From contig NZ_JARKMR010000005.1 in assembly GCF_029350975.1 (NCBI RefSeq), positions 147,702 to 211,701 of the forward strand: a stretch of DNA of 64,000 nt. Reading direction: 5' to 3'. A program made the position numbers and the translations under genes. The notes under the pieces are model-generated. The model had not been told where the DNA came from and ran no database searches. It saw only the letters and a program-made list of their open reading frames with translations. Below are positions 38,418-47,598 of this stretch, piece by piece. Each line of letters starts with the position of its first letter. The first letter of the stretch is position 1. Origin of the DNA: Maribacter zhoushanensis (GTDB lineage Bacteria; Bacteroidota; Bacteroidia; Flavobacteriales; Flavobacteriaceae).

Positions 38418-39686
38418 TCAATAGGTATCTCTTAGTGTTTTAAGCATTTGTTCCATTCTAGACCTTTCTTCCCTCGTTGACTTTCTATAATGATTGTTCA
38501 TAAAACTAAAAATCAAAGTTTTACCAGATGTTGTCAGTAGATATCCGCTAAGACAATAGTTATTGCTTAAACTACCAGATTTTGCATAGATGTAAGGTTG
38601 CCCATCACCAGCGAATCTATTCTTTAAAGTCCCGGATACTCCGCCAGTCGGAAAAATAGCAAACAAACGCTCTTTGGGAATTTGGTTATGAAGCTTATCT
38701 AAAACGCTTACCATGTTTTGTGGCGTAAATAGGTTGTAACGTGATAGTCCGGATCCATCTACCCATCTAGGGGTTTGTTTTAAATCTTTCAGTTCATTTT
38801 TTAGAATGTGAGTTCTTATCAGTTCACTGTTCAAGGTATCTTTCAATTCAGAACCAGCCAGTAGCAATAATTGTTCAGCTATAAAATTATCGCTTTCATG
38901 CATCATTCTTACGTACAACGAATCTGAAGAAATACCGTATAAAGTCCGTTTTTTTCCAGAGGGCATAGCAACATTCATTCCTATCTTTTTATTCAATAGG
39001 TTTTCTAAAATTGATTTGGTAGTAAAGTTACTTGTGATAAATGGCGTTTCAAGAGTATCTCTAGATTGTGTGGGATAGTAAAAGGTATTAGAGAATTCAT
39101 TACGGTTATTCTTGTTTGTCAATTGAATAACACTGTCCTTAAAATAGGTAGGGGAAACTTGTAAAGCTTCATTACGATATGTCATTACAACATTACCATG
39201 TATAGGTAAATTGCTTTTTTCTGGGGAATAGTACCATTGGTAATCATCCCAAGCCCAACCTGGTCCGTATTTTTTATCTTCAAAATTTCCAGAAGAGTAT
39301 ACTAAATTATCATGCTGTTGTAAAAACTTTAAAGCAGTTGAATCTTTTAAATATGGATGTAAAAAGGACGGGTCTCCTGTTCCTTCAAAGTAGATGGAGT
39401 CGTTACGATCTATATATTTTAAAGAAGGTATTTCTGCAGGCAGTGTTTTAAGCGCAGCAAAAAGTGTAAAAATTTTAGTGTTACTGGCAGGTATAAAATA
39501 TTTGTGGCTATTTAGATTATATAGCGTGTCTTTGGTAGTTGCATCAATAATCAAAACTCCGGTAAATTGATTTTGATAGAAAGTAGATGATAACTGTTTG
39601 TCAAAGGTTTTTGAAATCAATGATTTCTTTGAACTACATGCTGAAAATAGGATCAAAACTATTCCTAAAAAAAGAAAATTCTTCAT
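38418..39686 (-). CDS. D-alanyl-D-alanine carboxypeptidase/endopeptidase, PBP4 (DacB) type, lipoprotein
   Basis: 422 residues of the S13 family. Lipoprotein signal MKNFLFLGIVLILFSAC, then the three penicillin-binding motifs: SNTK in IPASNTKIFTLF, SDN in HESDNFIAEQLL, and KSG in YIKAKSGSL-like context (YAKSGSLSNNY). It trims or cleaves peptidoglycan peptides. Anchoring as a lipoprotein is unusual relative to E. coli DacB, which is periplasmic and soluble. The start is set at ATG 39686, which gives the lipobox; an upstream ATG adds eleven residues. Confidence 0.9.
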   Translation of the reverse strand: MKNFLFLGIVLILFSACSSKKSLISKTFDKQLSSTFYQNQFTGVLIIDATTKDTLYNLNSHKYFIPASNTKIFTLFAALKTLPAEIPSLKYIDRNDSIYFEGTGDPSFLHPYLKDSTALKFLQQHDNLVYSSGNFEDKKYGPGWAWDDYQWYYSPEKSNLPIHGNVVMTYRNEALQVSPTYFKDSVIQLTNKNNRNEFSNTFYYPTQSRDTLETPFITSNFTTKSILENLLNKKIGMNVAMPSGKKRTLYGISSDSLYVRMMHESDNFIAEQLLLLAGSELKDTLNSELIRTHILKNELKDLKQTPRWVDGSGLSRYNLFTPQNMVSVLDKLHNQIPKERLFAIFPTGGVSGTLKNRFAGDGQPYIYAKSGSLSNNYCLSGYLLTTSGKTLIFSFMNNHYRKSTREERSRMEQMLKTLRDTY

Positions 39687-39830
39687 GTATTCGAAATTAC
39701 AAAAATGGAAACTTATCAATGTTATAAAAATTTAACAAGTAAGTAATTACTTTAACTTTTTGTATGCAATATTAAAACTGCATTTCTGTTTACCTTTATA
39801 CAACAACAAATCTATTAATCTAACAACAAA

Positions 39831-40028
39831 ATGTCTAAGTCTATGCTAGAGTATAGTAAAACAGTGCTTAAAAAGGTTAGTTTTGATACCTTATTATTTT
39901 GTAAAGAATTAAAGAAAGCGTTAATGACGCTGCTGCCAGAAGAGGCAGAGGAATTAAAAATCTGGTTAGAAAGTTATATAACAGATAAACCAGAATTACA
40001 TCAAAGTTTAGTTTATTTAAAAGCATAA
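39831..40028 (+). CDS. Hypothetical 65-residue protein
   Basis: Short, mostly helical protein with no signal peptide (LFCKELKKALMTLLPEEAEELKIWL). It has its own strong terminator 3 bp downstream and AT-rich upstream sequence, which supports a real expressed gene. Family not recognised; similar short proteins occur in flavobacteria by general impression only. Confidence 0.65.
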   Translation: MSKSMLEYSKTVLKKVSFDTLLFCKELKKALMTLLPEEAEELKIWLESYITDKPELHQSLVYLKA

Positions 40029-40031
40029 TAG

Positions 40032-40059
40032 AGAGCCACGTTAAGTGGCTCTTTTTTTT
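40032..40059 (+). terminator. Intrinsic terminator after the 65-residue gene
   Basis: Perfect 8-bp stem AGAGCCAC / GTGGCTCT, loop GTTAA, followed by seven further T residues. Confidence 0.92.
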
Positions 40060-40103
40060 AGGCAACCATTTAATCTTTTTGGTATCTAGAATAAAAAAGC
40101 TCT

Positions 40104-40520
40104 ATGAACCTTAAGTTTCTATTTATATGTTTTGCATTATCATTTCTTGCTTGTGAAAGTAATGATGTAAATGATGATACACCAATTGACAATACTAATT
40201 TAGTAGGTGAGTGGTTGTTGACAGCTTCATACGTTAGTCCTGGTGGTGCAACAGAGTGGAAAGATGTGGATAAAGGATATCGTTACTTCTTCAATGAATT
40301 TGGAAATTATGAGAGAACAGATCACGATAAAAACCTTTTAGATGCTGGTACTTATGAAATTACAGATGAAGAGTTGTATCTCTATTTCAGTACTGAAGGT
40401 GAAAAAGATACGCTAGGTTATAGCGCAAACTTTAATGAAAGTAAAACTAGATTAACCTTATCACCTTCTTACCCTGGTATTTGTGTAGAGGGTTGTTTGT
40501 ATAGATTTAATAAGCAGTAG
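40104..40520 (+). CDS. Lipocalin-like lipoprotein
   Basis: 138 residues: lipoprotein signal (ALSFLAC, Cys17), an Asp/Asn-rich linker, then LVGEWLLTASYVSPGG, the usual first strand of Bacteroidetes lipocalin-like domains, and later DAGTYEITDEELYLYF. Two cysteines (GICVEGCLY) near the end may pair. Convergent with oxyR, with 4 bp between stops. Function unknown. Confidence 0.7.
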   Translation: MNLKFLFICFALSFLACESNDVNDDTPIDNTNLVGEWLLTASYVSPGGATEWKDVDKGYRYFFNEFGNYERTDHDKNLLDAGTYEITDEELYLYFSTEGEKDTLGYSANFNESKTRLTLSPSYPGICVEGCLYRFNKQ

Positions 40521-40524
40521 TTAA

Positions 40525-41460
40525 TTATTTGTTTATTGGACTAATGATTTTCACATCTTGAAATGCAATAGCTCCACGTACAATACCAGTTATAACATCT
40601 CTTAATGCCTCTGTAATCTGTACTTTTAGTTCTTTTTTATGGTAAATAAGACTTACCTCACGTGCAGGTGATGGATCCTTAAAATACTTCAGATTCTTCT
40701 TTTTTACATCGTCAAGTTCTAAAGTATTTAGATAGGGAAGTAGGGTCATACCTAATCCTTCATTAGATAGATTTATAAGTGTTTCAAAACTACCGCTTTG
40801 TAAGCTAAAATGTTCGCCACCTATTTTTGGTGCTTTACACAAGTTAAGAACCCCTTCTCTAAAACAGTGTCCGTCTTGAAGTAACAGAATATCTTCAATA
40901 TCTAAATCTTCTGGTGTAATTTGAGAACTATTTCCTAAACGATGTTCTTTAGGTACATAACCAACAAAAGGCTCATAGTACAATGGTCTTTCGGTAATAA
41001 AATCGACCTCTAATGGCGTAGCTGCTATTGCGGCATCAATGTGGCCGTCTTCAATATTTTGAATTAAACTCTCTGTATTCTGTTCTTTAATTATAAGATT
41101 TACCTTCGGATATTTTTGAATAAAATTCTTTAAAAACATAGGTAATAAAGTGGGCATTATAGTTGGGATAATTCCCAATACATAATCCCCACCTATATAT
41201 CCTTTTTCTTGTTCTACAATATCTTTTATACGCGCCGCTTCATTTACAATATTCTTTGCCTGAGCTACAATTTTTTTACCTACTTCTGTAATAGTAATTG
41301 GTTTTTTACTACGATCAAAAAGAAGTATATCTAGTTCATCTTCAAGCTTTTGAACTTGCATGCTTAAGGTAGGTTGTGTTACAAAGCTTTTTTCGGCAGC
41401 TAATGTAAAATTCTTGTATTCGGCAACAGCAAGTACGTATTGTAATTGGGTAATGGTCAT
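40525..41460 (-). CDS. oxyR: LysR-type hydrogen peroxide regulator OxyR
   Basis: 311 residues: N-terminal winged helix (QLQYVLAVAEYKNFTLAAEKSFVTQPTLSMQVQKLE) and a substrate-binding fold. The redox pair C199 and C208 in DGHCFREGVLNLC has the same spacing and numbering as in E. coli OxyR, which strongly supports peroxide sensing by disulfide formation. The expected targets (catalase, dps, ahpC) are not adjacent. A 36-bp dyad just upstream of the start is a candidate autoregulatory site. Confidence 0.93.
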   Translation of the reverse strand: MTITQLQYVLAVAEYKNFTLAAEKSFVTQPTLSMQVQKLEDELDILLFDRSKKPITITEVGKKIVAQAKNIVNEAARIKDIVEQEKGYIGGDYVLGIIPTIMPTLLPMFLKNFIQKYPKVNLIIKEQNTESLIQNIEDGHIDAAIAATPLEVDFITERPLYYEPFVGYVPKEHRLGNSSQITPEDLDIEDILLLQDGHCFREGVLNLCKAPKIGGEHFSLQSGSFETLINLSNEGLGMTLLPYLNTLELDDVKKKNLKYFKDPSPAREVSLIYHKKELKVQITEALRDVITGIVRGAIAFQDVKIISPINK

Positions 41461-41472
41461 GTATATAGTATA

Positions 41473-41508
41473 AGGTTATAAAATTACTAAAAACCATTAT
41501 TATAACCT
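41473..41508. promoter_or_regulatory. Inverted repeat upstream of oxyR, candidate OxyR operator
   Basis: Arms AGGTTATAA and TTATAACCT are perfect 9-bp complements separated by 18 bp, starting 12 bp before the oxyR ATG. LysR regulators commonly repress their own gene through dyads in this position. A match to the E. coli OxyR four-box pattern is not exact. Confidence 0.5.
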
Positions 41509-41541
41509 ATTGGCAACAGGTATTCAGACGATAATTTAATG

Positions 41542-41961
41542 CTAAAAACGAAGGGTTAATTCCATATCCTCTTCTCCAATAAGGAACTTTGCATCACTAA
41601 ACGTTGGTGGTCCCATTGGCATGGAACTACCGCTCATGGCATAATCTTCAGTAGGCATACCGTTGTTGGCAAAATCCATACGGTTGTTATCATTGGCATC
41701 ATGAAGAACTGAAAAGGCATAATCTCCCGGTTGAATGTTCTCAAAGGTGATAATCAATTCTCCTGTTTCAGCTTTGTCTTTACTCGTTTTAATAGCTTCT
41801 GCTTTCATAAAGGTATTTTCATTGTGCAATCCGCTTAAAATATGACCATCATTGTTCAACACATTTTCAATGATGACCGTTAAGGTGATGCCATCATTTT
41901 CTTGAGCATTCATGGTAAAACTCATTGCTAATACGGTTAGGGTAAATAGTAACTTTTTCAT
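41542..41961 (-). CDS. DUF2141 secreted protein
   Basis: 139 residues with a signal peptide ending TMNAQ. The mature domain shows the DUF2141 pattern: SGLHNENTF, FENIQPGDYAFSVLHDANDNNRMDF, then PTEDYAMS and a final FLIGEEDMELTLRF. The Asp/Asn-rich DANDNNRMD may bind calcium. Function unknown; single gene. Confidence 0.85.
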   Translation of the reverse strand: MKKLLFTLTVLAMSFTMNAQENDGITLTVIIENVLNNDGHILSGLHNENTFMKAEAIKTSKDKAETGELIITFENIQPGDYAFSVLHDANDNNRMDFANNGMPTEDYAMSGSSMPMGPPTFSDAKFLIGEEDMELTLRF

Positions 41962-42116
41962 TCTATAAGGTTTTAAAGATTAATTGATACTTCAAAGATG
42001 CCTTATGAATATGCTTTTTTAAAAAGCGATTCACTCAATTGTAAAAATGTGTTACTGAATTGTAAGTTTTAAATACTTAAGAAAAGGTATGGTATTGTAA
42101 GATTTAAAAAGTCTAT

Positions 42117-42605
42117 TTATTCTTTGGTCGTAAGAAAATAATCTAGACCAAATTTACCTGACCCAAAACCCATATAGAAAAGACCTAAACAGAAGAAAAT
42201 AAAAGTTGGCATTATATTCCACGAATAGTCCCATGGTCTAAATACTATGGTAGTAAACATAGTTACGGTAATAAAGAAAGATGTTATTCTCGTATTTAGG
42301 CCTAAAATTAATAATATGCCGCCCAATGCTTCCGTAAATCCTGCGGACCAAGCAAACAGTTCTGGCATCAATGAGAATGGAGTTCCAAATTGTTTTACCA
42401 ATTCAACAAACCAATCTGAAACCTCAAAATACGCTAACCCCATTGATGTGGGAGTCCATGGTGTTCCAAATTTATTTATTGCAAAAACAAAAGAAAGAAG
42501 ATAGCCTGTAATTACTCTAGGTATTAATATTAGTACGTTAGGTAACAGTGCATCTACCTTAAATGGAATAATTAACTTTTTAATGGGTTGTAGTTGGTGG
42601 TACAT
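42117..42605 (-). CDS. DoxX family membrane protein
   Basis: 162 residues with four predicted membrane helices. Characteristic features are the first-helix RVITGYLLSFVFAINKFGTP, a central FAWSAGFTEALGGILLILGLNTRI and PWDYSWNIMPTFIFFCLGLFYMGFG. DoxX-family proteins are quinone-linked or of unknown role. Single gene. Confidence 0.83.
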   Translation of the reverse strand: MYHQLQPIKKLIIPFKVDALLPNVLILIPRVITGYLLSFVFAINKFGTPWTPTSMGLAYFEVSDWFVELVKQFGTPFSLMPELFAWSAGFTEALGGILLILGLNTRITSFFITVTMFTTIVFRPWDYSWNIMPTFIFFCLGLFYMGFGSGKFGLDYFLTTKE

Positions 42606-42713
42606 AGGTTTAAGTATTGGTTACTTAAACTTATAAAAATTTAAGGTATTTAAAGATGATAAAAATCAATGTTTATTTTTTTTAAAATGATTATTTTAAA
42701 TGGGAGGTTTGGA

Positions 42714-43208
42714 TTACTTTAATTTAATACTATCTATTTCAAGCTTAAAATCCTCATTGACACCGTTCTTGATAATAAATGCAATCTGAGCTAGATAGTC
42801 GCCATGGTAGTTGGGTAATTTTAATTCTTCACCTCTAAAAACAGGTTCCATTTCTTTAAACGGAATTTCAATAATTTGCCACTCTTTACTAGATTTAAAA
42901 TCATAACTATAGGTGTGTCTTTGGTGTTCACCAGATTTACATCTAAAAGCATATTTCTTGCCATCTCCTTTTAATTTAATTATAAATGACGAGAACATAT
43001 CAATAGGCATACGATTTATATCATGCCTAACAAGACAAAAGCCGCCATTATTTTCTAAGGAAACGTGTCCGCTGAATACGCCATTACCTTCAAGGTTCAC
43101 TTGTATAAGCCCCATAGATAAACCGCCCATAACATCGTCATTGACTATTTGCCATTCTTTAGGGTCTGTCTTTTTGTTGAATTCAAAAATGGATGCTACG
43201 TCGCTCAT
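42714..43208 (-). CDS. CIA30 family protein
   Basis: 164 residues, no signal peptide. The CIA30 (complex I intermediate-associated protein 30) pattern is clear: WQIVNDDVMGGLSMGLIQV near the start, FSGHVSLENNGGFCLVR, then KYAFRCKSG and QIAFIIKNG. It is a beta-sandwich resembling a carbohydrate-binding fold. The bacterial role is unknown. Confidence 0.87.
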   Translation of the reverse strand: MSDVASIFEFNKKTDPKEWQIVNDDVMGGLSMGLIQVNLEGNGVFSGHVSLENNGGFCLVRHDINRMPIDMFSSFIIKLKGDGKKYAFRCKSGEHQRHTYSYDFKSSKEWQIIEIPFKEMEPVFRGEELKLPNYHGDYLAQIAFIIKNGVNEDFKLEIDSIKLK

Positions 43209-43309
43209 AATTTTTTATATTTTTTTTAAACTTAATACATCTAAAATTAGATGAAAGCAGCATGAACAATATATGCTTTTCGCAATTATTTTAACTTGTC
43301 AAAAGGTGA

Positions 43310-43918
43310 TTAGCGTAGACGCTTTTTCATTTCGGTGGCAACCGCTTTCTCTGTAGGAGTTTGTTTTTCTAGCTCATTTATAATTTTTGGATGATCATGC
43401 TCTCTACCTTGTGATAATTTGTTGACAGCCTGTATATCATTAATTTCAATTTCAAAACCAATGATGCCTGTTACCTGCCGCATTGTTTTTTTAGACATGT
43501 CATTTAGTGAAATAGGATGTTCAGACTGTTGTTCATATTTATCTACAAGAGCATGTAATGATGTCAATAGTTCTTCTGAATTTTGAATTTTAACTGTACC
43601 ATAAACGTGAACGGCAATATAGTTCCAAGTAGGTACTTCTTCATCTTTATACCATGAGGAAGATATGTAGCTATGTGGACCGTTGAAAATGCAAAGTACT
43701 TCATCACCATCTACTAGATTTTTACTCTGTAAATTCGCTTTAGCAATATGACCTACAAGAACATCTTTTCCGTCCAAGCTTTTTCCTAGCTCTAAAGGAA
43801 TATGTGTGCCCCAAGGTTTTCCATTTATCGTATTGATTAAGATGCCAAAACTATTATTCTTTAAAAAGTCATGAATCTCTTCAATATCGTTGTTCTTATA
43901 GTGTTCAGGTATAAACAT
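43310..43918 (-). CDS. FMN-binding negative transcriptional regulator, PaiB type
   Basis: 202 residues: FIPEHYKNNDIEEIHDFLKNN at the N-terminus, GTHIPLEL, then GHIAKANLQ and SYISSSWY, and a Lys/Glu-rich C-terminus. This is the PaiB split-barrel family (Bacillus PaiB regulates degradative enzymes; FMN binding predicted). No neighbouring paiA acetyltransferase is present. Confidence 0.87.
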   Translation of the reverse strand: MFIPEHYKNNDIEEIHDFLKNNSFGILINTINGKPWGTHIPLELGKSLDGKDVLVGHIAKANLQSKNLVDGDEVLCIFNGPHSYISSSWYKDEEVPTWNYIAVHVYGTVKIQNSEELLTSLHALVDKYEQQSEHPISLNDMSKKTMRQVTGIIGFEIEINDIQAVNKLSQGREHDHPKIINELEKQTPTEKAVATEMKKRLR

Positions 43919-44045
43919 GGTCTGTAATTTAATTGGTTAGGATAAAGGTATTAAGTAATTAGTTTTAGAACCAATTATTTAATGTTTAGTGTTATGTAAA
44001 TAATGATTTACTATTTATCTTGTATTTGAATTTTAAAATAAGAAT

Positions 44046-44882
44046 ATGCCATTTATAACGAATACAAAAGCAAAGGAACAAGTAGATATATTTTATGAAG
44101 ATTATGGAAGTGGACAACCGGTAATATTAATCCACGGTTGGCCTTTGAGTAGAAAATCATGGGAACATCAAGTGTGGAAGATAGTAGAGGAAGGCTACCG
44201 TTGCATATCATATGATCGCAGAGGTTTTGGTACATCATCTTCACCATGGAATGCATATGATTATTCTGCCATGGCAAGTGATTTAAATGCCATAATAGAA
44301 GAATTGGATTTGAAAGAAGCCGTAATAGTAGGCTTTTCAATGGGAGGGGGAGAGGTAGTGCGTTATTTAACGGATTATGGTTCCGATAGAATTGCGAAAG
44401 CAGCATTGGTTAGTTCTATTGTTCCTTTAGTAAAACAAAAGCCAGATAACCCTGCGGGAGTTCCAGAAGATGCTTTAAATGGTATAATAGATATGTTACA
44501 GAAAGATAGGGTTGGCTTTCTTAAAGAAAAATTTCATAAAGGTTTTTACAATTTTGATGATAATAAAGGAGAAAGAATTAGTCAGGCTCAATTAGATTAT
44601 GACTTTACAATTGCTTCTTTCGCCTCACCTAGAGCAACAATACAAGCCGCATTAGCGTGGATGCACACAGATTTTAGACCAGAATTAAAAAATGTTACCG
44701 TACCAACATTGATTGTACATGGTGATGCCGATGCTACCGTGCCTATTGAAACATCTGCAAAACAAGCAGCTGAAGGTATAAAAGATAGTACTTATGAAGT
44801 TATTAAAGGTGCACCACATGGACTCAATGTTACGCACCCGGAAGAGTTGAACGAAATATTGATTTCTTTTCTAAAAAAGTAG
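44046..44882 (+). CDS. Alpha/beta hydrolase, cofactor-free haloperoxidase-like
   Basis: 278 residues: HGWPLSRKSWE oxyanion segment, the nucleophile elbow GFSMGGG with Ser at about residue 99, HGDADATVP with the acid, and GAPHGLNVTH with the catalytic His. Close to non-haem chloroperoxidases/esterases. Substrate unknown. No signal peptide. A bidirectional terminator follows. Confidence 0.9.
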   Translation: MPFITNTKAKEQVDIFYEDYGSGQPVILIHGWPLSRKSWEHQVWKIVEEGYRCISYDRRGFGTSSSPWNAYDYSAMASDLNAIIEELDLKEAVIVGFSMGGGEVVRYLTDYGSDRIAKAALVSSIVPLVKQKPDNPAGVPEDALNGIIDMLQKDRVGFLKEKFHKGFYNFDDNKGERISQAQLDYDFTIASFASPRATIQAALAWMHTDFRPELKNVTVPTLIVHGDADATVPIETSAKQAAEGIKDSTYEVIKGAPHGLNVTHPEELNEILISFLKK

Positions 44883-44903
44883 ATTAAGAATATTGCTTAA
44901 AAT

Positions 44904-44939
44904 AAAAATCCCGATTGCTACTTGCAATCGGGATTTTTT
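44904..44939. terminator. Bidirectional terminator between two convergent genes
   Basis: Stem ATCCCGATTGC / GCAATCGGGAT with loop TACTT, extended by A-run/T-run pairs, giving T-tracts on both strands. It serves the hydrolase and the convergent S9 peptidase. Confidence 0.92.
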
Positions 44940-44982
44940 AATGTTATTAAATAACTGAAATGTTTAATATGTCAATGAATTC

Positions 44983-47010
44983 TTATTCAGCATCCTTATA
45001 CTTTTCAAACCACGCCAATACACTGGCAATTTTCGCAATTAAATTACTTGGTCTGTTGGCAATACCATGCCCTGCACCAGGTATACGTACCATAGCTGTT
45101 TCTACACCTTCTAATTTAAGAGCGGTATAGAATTGCTCAGATTCTGCAATAGGTGTTCTATAATCTTGCTCACCTGTAAGTAGCATTGTTGGTGTGGTAA
45201 CATTGGCAACATACATAAGTGGAGAGCGTCTAAAATAGTTTTCTGGATCTTCCCAAGGTTTTTTGCCGAACCAATATTTAGAAAAGAAAGCCGCGCCATC
45301 TGCATAAAGCACAAAGCTTGTCCAGTTTATAACAGGTTTTGCAACAACAGCAGCTTTAAAACGGTCAGTTTTGCCTACTATCCATGCAGTAAGCACTCCG
45401 CCGCCACTACCACCGGTAACATATAAATTATCGGTATCTACGTACCCTTTTTCAATAACAGCATCAACACCGCTCATTAAATCTTCGTAGTCATGATTTG
45501 GATAATCGTGGTGAATTAAGTTTCCAAATTCAGCTCCGTAACTTGTACTGCCGCGTGGGTTGCTATAAAGAACCACATAACCTGCCGCTGCGTATGCTTG
45601 TATTTCTGCGCTATACACAGAACCGTAGCTTGTAAATGGACCGCCATGAATTTCAAGAATGAAAGGGTATTTTTTATTTGGATCAAAGTTTGGAGGAGTA
45701 ACTACCCAACCTTGTATTTTTTGTTGGTCATATGTAGATTCCCACCAAATCTCTTCAGTCTTACCTAGATCTCTAAAAGAGAAAAGATCATCATTTACAA
45801 ATGTTAATCGTTTAGAACTCTTTTTATCGGCAGCACCTAGATCAGACGGGTGTTCGGTATTTCCTAATGTATAAGCAAAACGAGAATTTTTAGAAACGGT
45901 AAAGTCACCAGCGTTATACGGTCTTCCCAGGGAGAGTCCGCCAAGACCTTCAACAAGGGTAGTTACTTTTCCATCTAACGTAATATGACCTATTTTGGTA
46001 GCCCCTTCGGTATCATACTGAAAATAAAGACCTTTGCCGTCATTAGCCCATTGTGCATTGGCAATGTCTCTATCAAAATTTCCGGAAAGTAATTTAGAAT
46101 TGCTTCCGTCGGTATTCATTACATAAAGATTGGTGATTTGGTAGCCTTGTAATTTGTCATCATTACCCGTGTATGCAATCATTTTACCATCAGGAGAAAC
46201 CTTTGGAGAACTATCAGGACCATATCTGTCAGTTAGTGCAGATACTTTAGCGGTTGCAACGTCCAAAGCATAGACTTCGCTATTTGCAGGTTCAAAAGCT
46301 TCATCTGGATTAAAATTTGCCGAAAAATATAATGTTTTGTCATTCTTTGCCCAAACAGGAGCGCCATGGTCAAACGTTGATGTCGTCAGTTGTTTAGGTG
46401 TGCCACCGTCTAAAGAAAGGGTGAATATTTGATTATGCCCTCCTTTAATATATCCCTGTCCGTCACCTCTATAATTCAGCTTGTCTATATAAGTTGGTGG
46501 TGTATTCCATTTAGCACCTTCAGGTTTAGCAGGTAATTTAACTATAGACTGCTCCGTTTCTGGTACAAACATGGTGAATGCTAAATAACGGTCATCATTA
46601 GACCAACTTACCGCCCCCGGTGCTTTAGGTGTGTTGGTGAGCGGAGCAATTTCTTTGGTGTCCATCCACATGACATATAATTTCATCTTGCTATCTGATT
46701 TGTTAGATTTAAAGATGATTTTTTTTCCATCATGAGACCAACGAGGATAGTAGTCGTTCTGGTTACCTGTCGTTATAGGTCTATTTTGCGAACCATCATA
46801 ATTAACCATCCAAAGATTAGATAAATTTCTATCGGTCATAATGTCTTTGAAATTACGAACGTAGATAATTTTACTTCCGTCAGGCGATATCTGTGGGTCA
46901 GATACATACTCCATGTTAAAAATATCGGTCAGCTCAAGATTTGAAGAAACTTGGGCAGTAGCCGATAGTGTAAAAAATAGGAGAAAGAGTGTTTTAATAG
47001 TAATTTTCAT
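44983..47010 (-). CDS. S9 family prolyl oligopeptidase-like serine peptidase, secreted
   Basis: 675 residues: signal peptide (LLFFTLSATAQ), a beta-propeller of repeated WD40-like TolB-type units (DPQISPDGSKIIYVR, YPRWSHDGKKIIF and similar, to about residue 400), and a C-terminal hydrolase domain. The nucleophile is in GGSGGGVLTAW (about 533-543), the acid in TGEQDYRTP and the His in PGAGHGIANRP. Likely cleaves short peptides in the periplasm. ATG 47010 gives the signal peptide; the upstream extension lacks it. Confidence 0.93.
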   Translation of the reverse strand: MKITIKTLFLLFFTLSATAQVSSNLELTDIFNMEYVSDPQISPDGSKIIYVRNFKDIMTDRNLSNLWMVNYDGSQNRPITTGNQNDYYPRWSHDGKKIIFKSNKSDSKMKLYVMWMDTKEIAPLTNTPKAPGAVSWSNDDRYLAFTMFVPETEQSIVKLPAKPEGAKWNTPPTYIDKLNYRGDGQGYIKGGHNQIFTLSLDGGTPKQLTTSTFDHGAPVWAKNDKTLYFSANFNPDEAFEPANSEVYALDVATAKVSALTDRYGPDSSPKVSPDGKMIAYTGNDDKLQGYQITNLYVMNTDGSNSKLLSGNFDRDIANAQWANDGKGLYFQYDTEGATKIGHITLDGKVTTLVEGLGGLSLGRPYNAGDFTVSKNSRFAYTLGNTEHPSDLGAADKKSSKRLTFVNDDLFSFRDLGKTEEIWWESTYDQQKIQGWVVTPPNFDPNKKYPFILEIHGGPFTSYGSVYSAEIQAYAAAGYVVLYSNPRGSTSYGAEFGNLIHHDYPNHDYEDLMSGVDAVIEKGYVDTDNLYVTGGSGGGVLTAWIVGKTDRFKAAVVAKPVINWTSFVLYADGAAFFSKYWFGKKPWEDPENYFRRSPLMYVANVTTPTMLLTGEQDYRTPIAESEQFYTALKLEGVETAMVRIPGAGHGIANRPSNLIAKIASVLAWFEKYKDAE

Positions 47011-47136
47011 AGTGTTGAATTTGGTTTGAAATGATGCCATGAAGATAGCGAAATACTTAAAAAAATGAACTTCTTGCGTTGAGAATTGAGGAAGTATTAA
47101 CATTCTATTTTTTAATCCTTTTTGTATTTTCACAGT

Positions 47137-47526
47137 ATGGAGGAAAAAGGCTATTTACATCAAATTCATCCCGTGCTTCCGGTTTGGGATGTAGTTGAGG
47201 CTTTAGATTTTTATGTAAACCGATTAGGGTTTAAAATTGCCTTTGCAGATGATGCTAAAAACCCAAAGTATGCAGGTATTTTAAGGGATGATATAGAGAT
47301 TCACTTGCAATGGCACAATCAAAAAATGTGGGATGCAGATATAGACAGACCAATGCTACGCATTGTTTCACAGAATATTGAATCTCTATACAATGAATTC
47401 TCTAGGGTAGATGTTTTTCATGCTCATACATTGTTAAGGGAAACAGCTTGGGGTACTCGAGAATTTGCTTTTTACGACCCCTTTAAAAACGGATTAACAT
47501 TTTATAGAGATGTATCAGGTGTTTAG
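47137..47526 (+). CDS. VOC (glyoxalase/bleomycin-resistance) superfamily protein
   Basis: 129 residues with the VOC fold pattern: HPVLPVWDVVEALDFYVNRLGF, DIEIHLQWHNQ and FAFYDPFKNGLTFYR. Resembles bleomycin-binding proteins in length and motif order, but many members are of unknown function. ATG 47137 is preferred to an upstream TTG. Confidence 0.8.
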   Translation: MEEKGYLHQIHPVLPVWDVVEALDFYVNRLGFKIAFADDAKNPKYAGILRDDIEIHLQWHNQKMWDADIDRPMLRIVSQNIESLYNEFSRVDVFHAHTLLRETAWGTREFAFYDPFKNGLTFYRDVSGV

Positions 47527-47598
47527 CTTTATTAAGTAACCTCGCATCAAACCAAAAAAACATTCAATCTCGATTTTCGAGTATATTAAAATAAAAAA

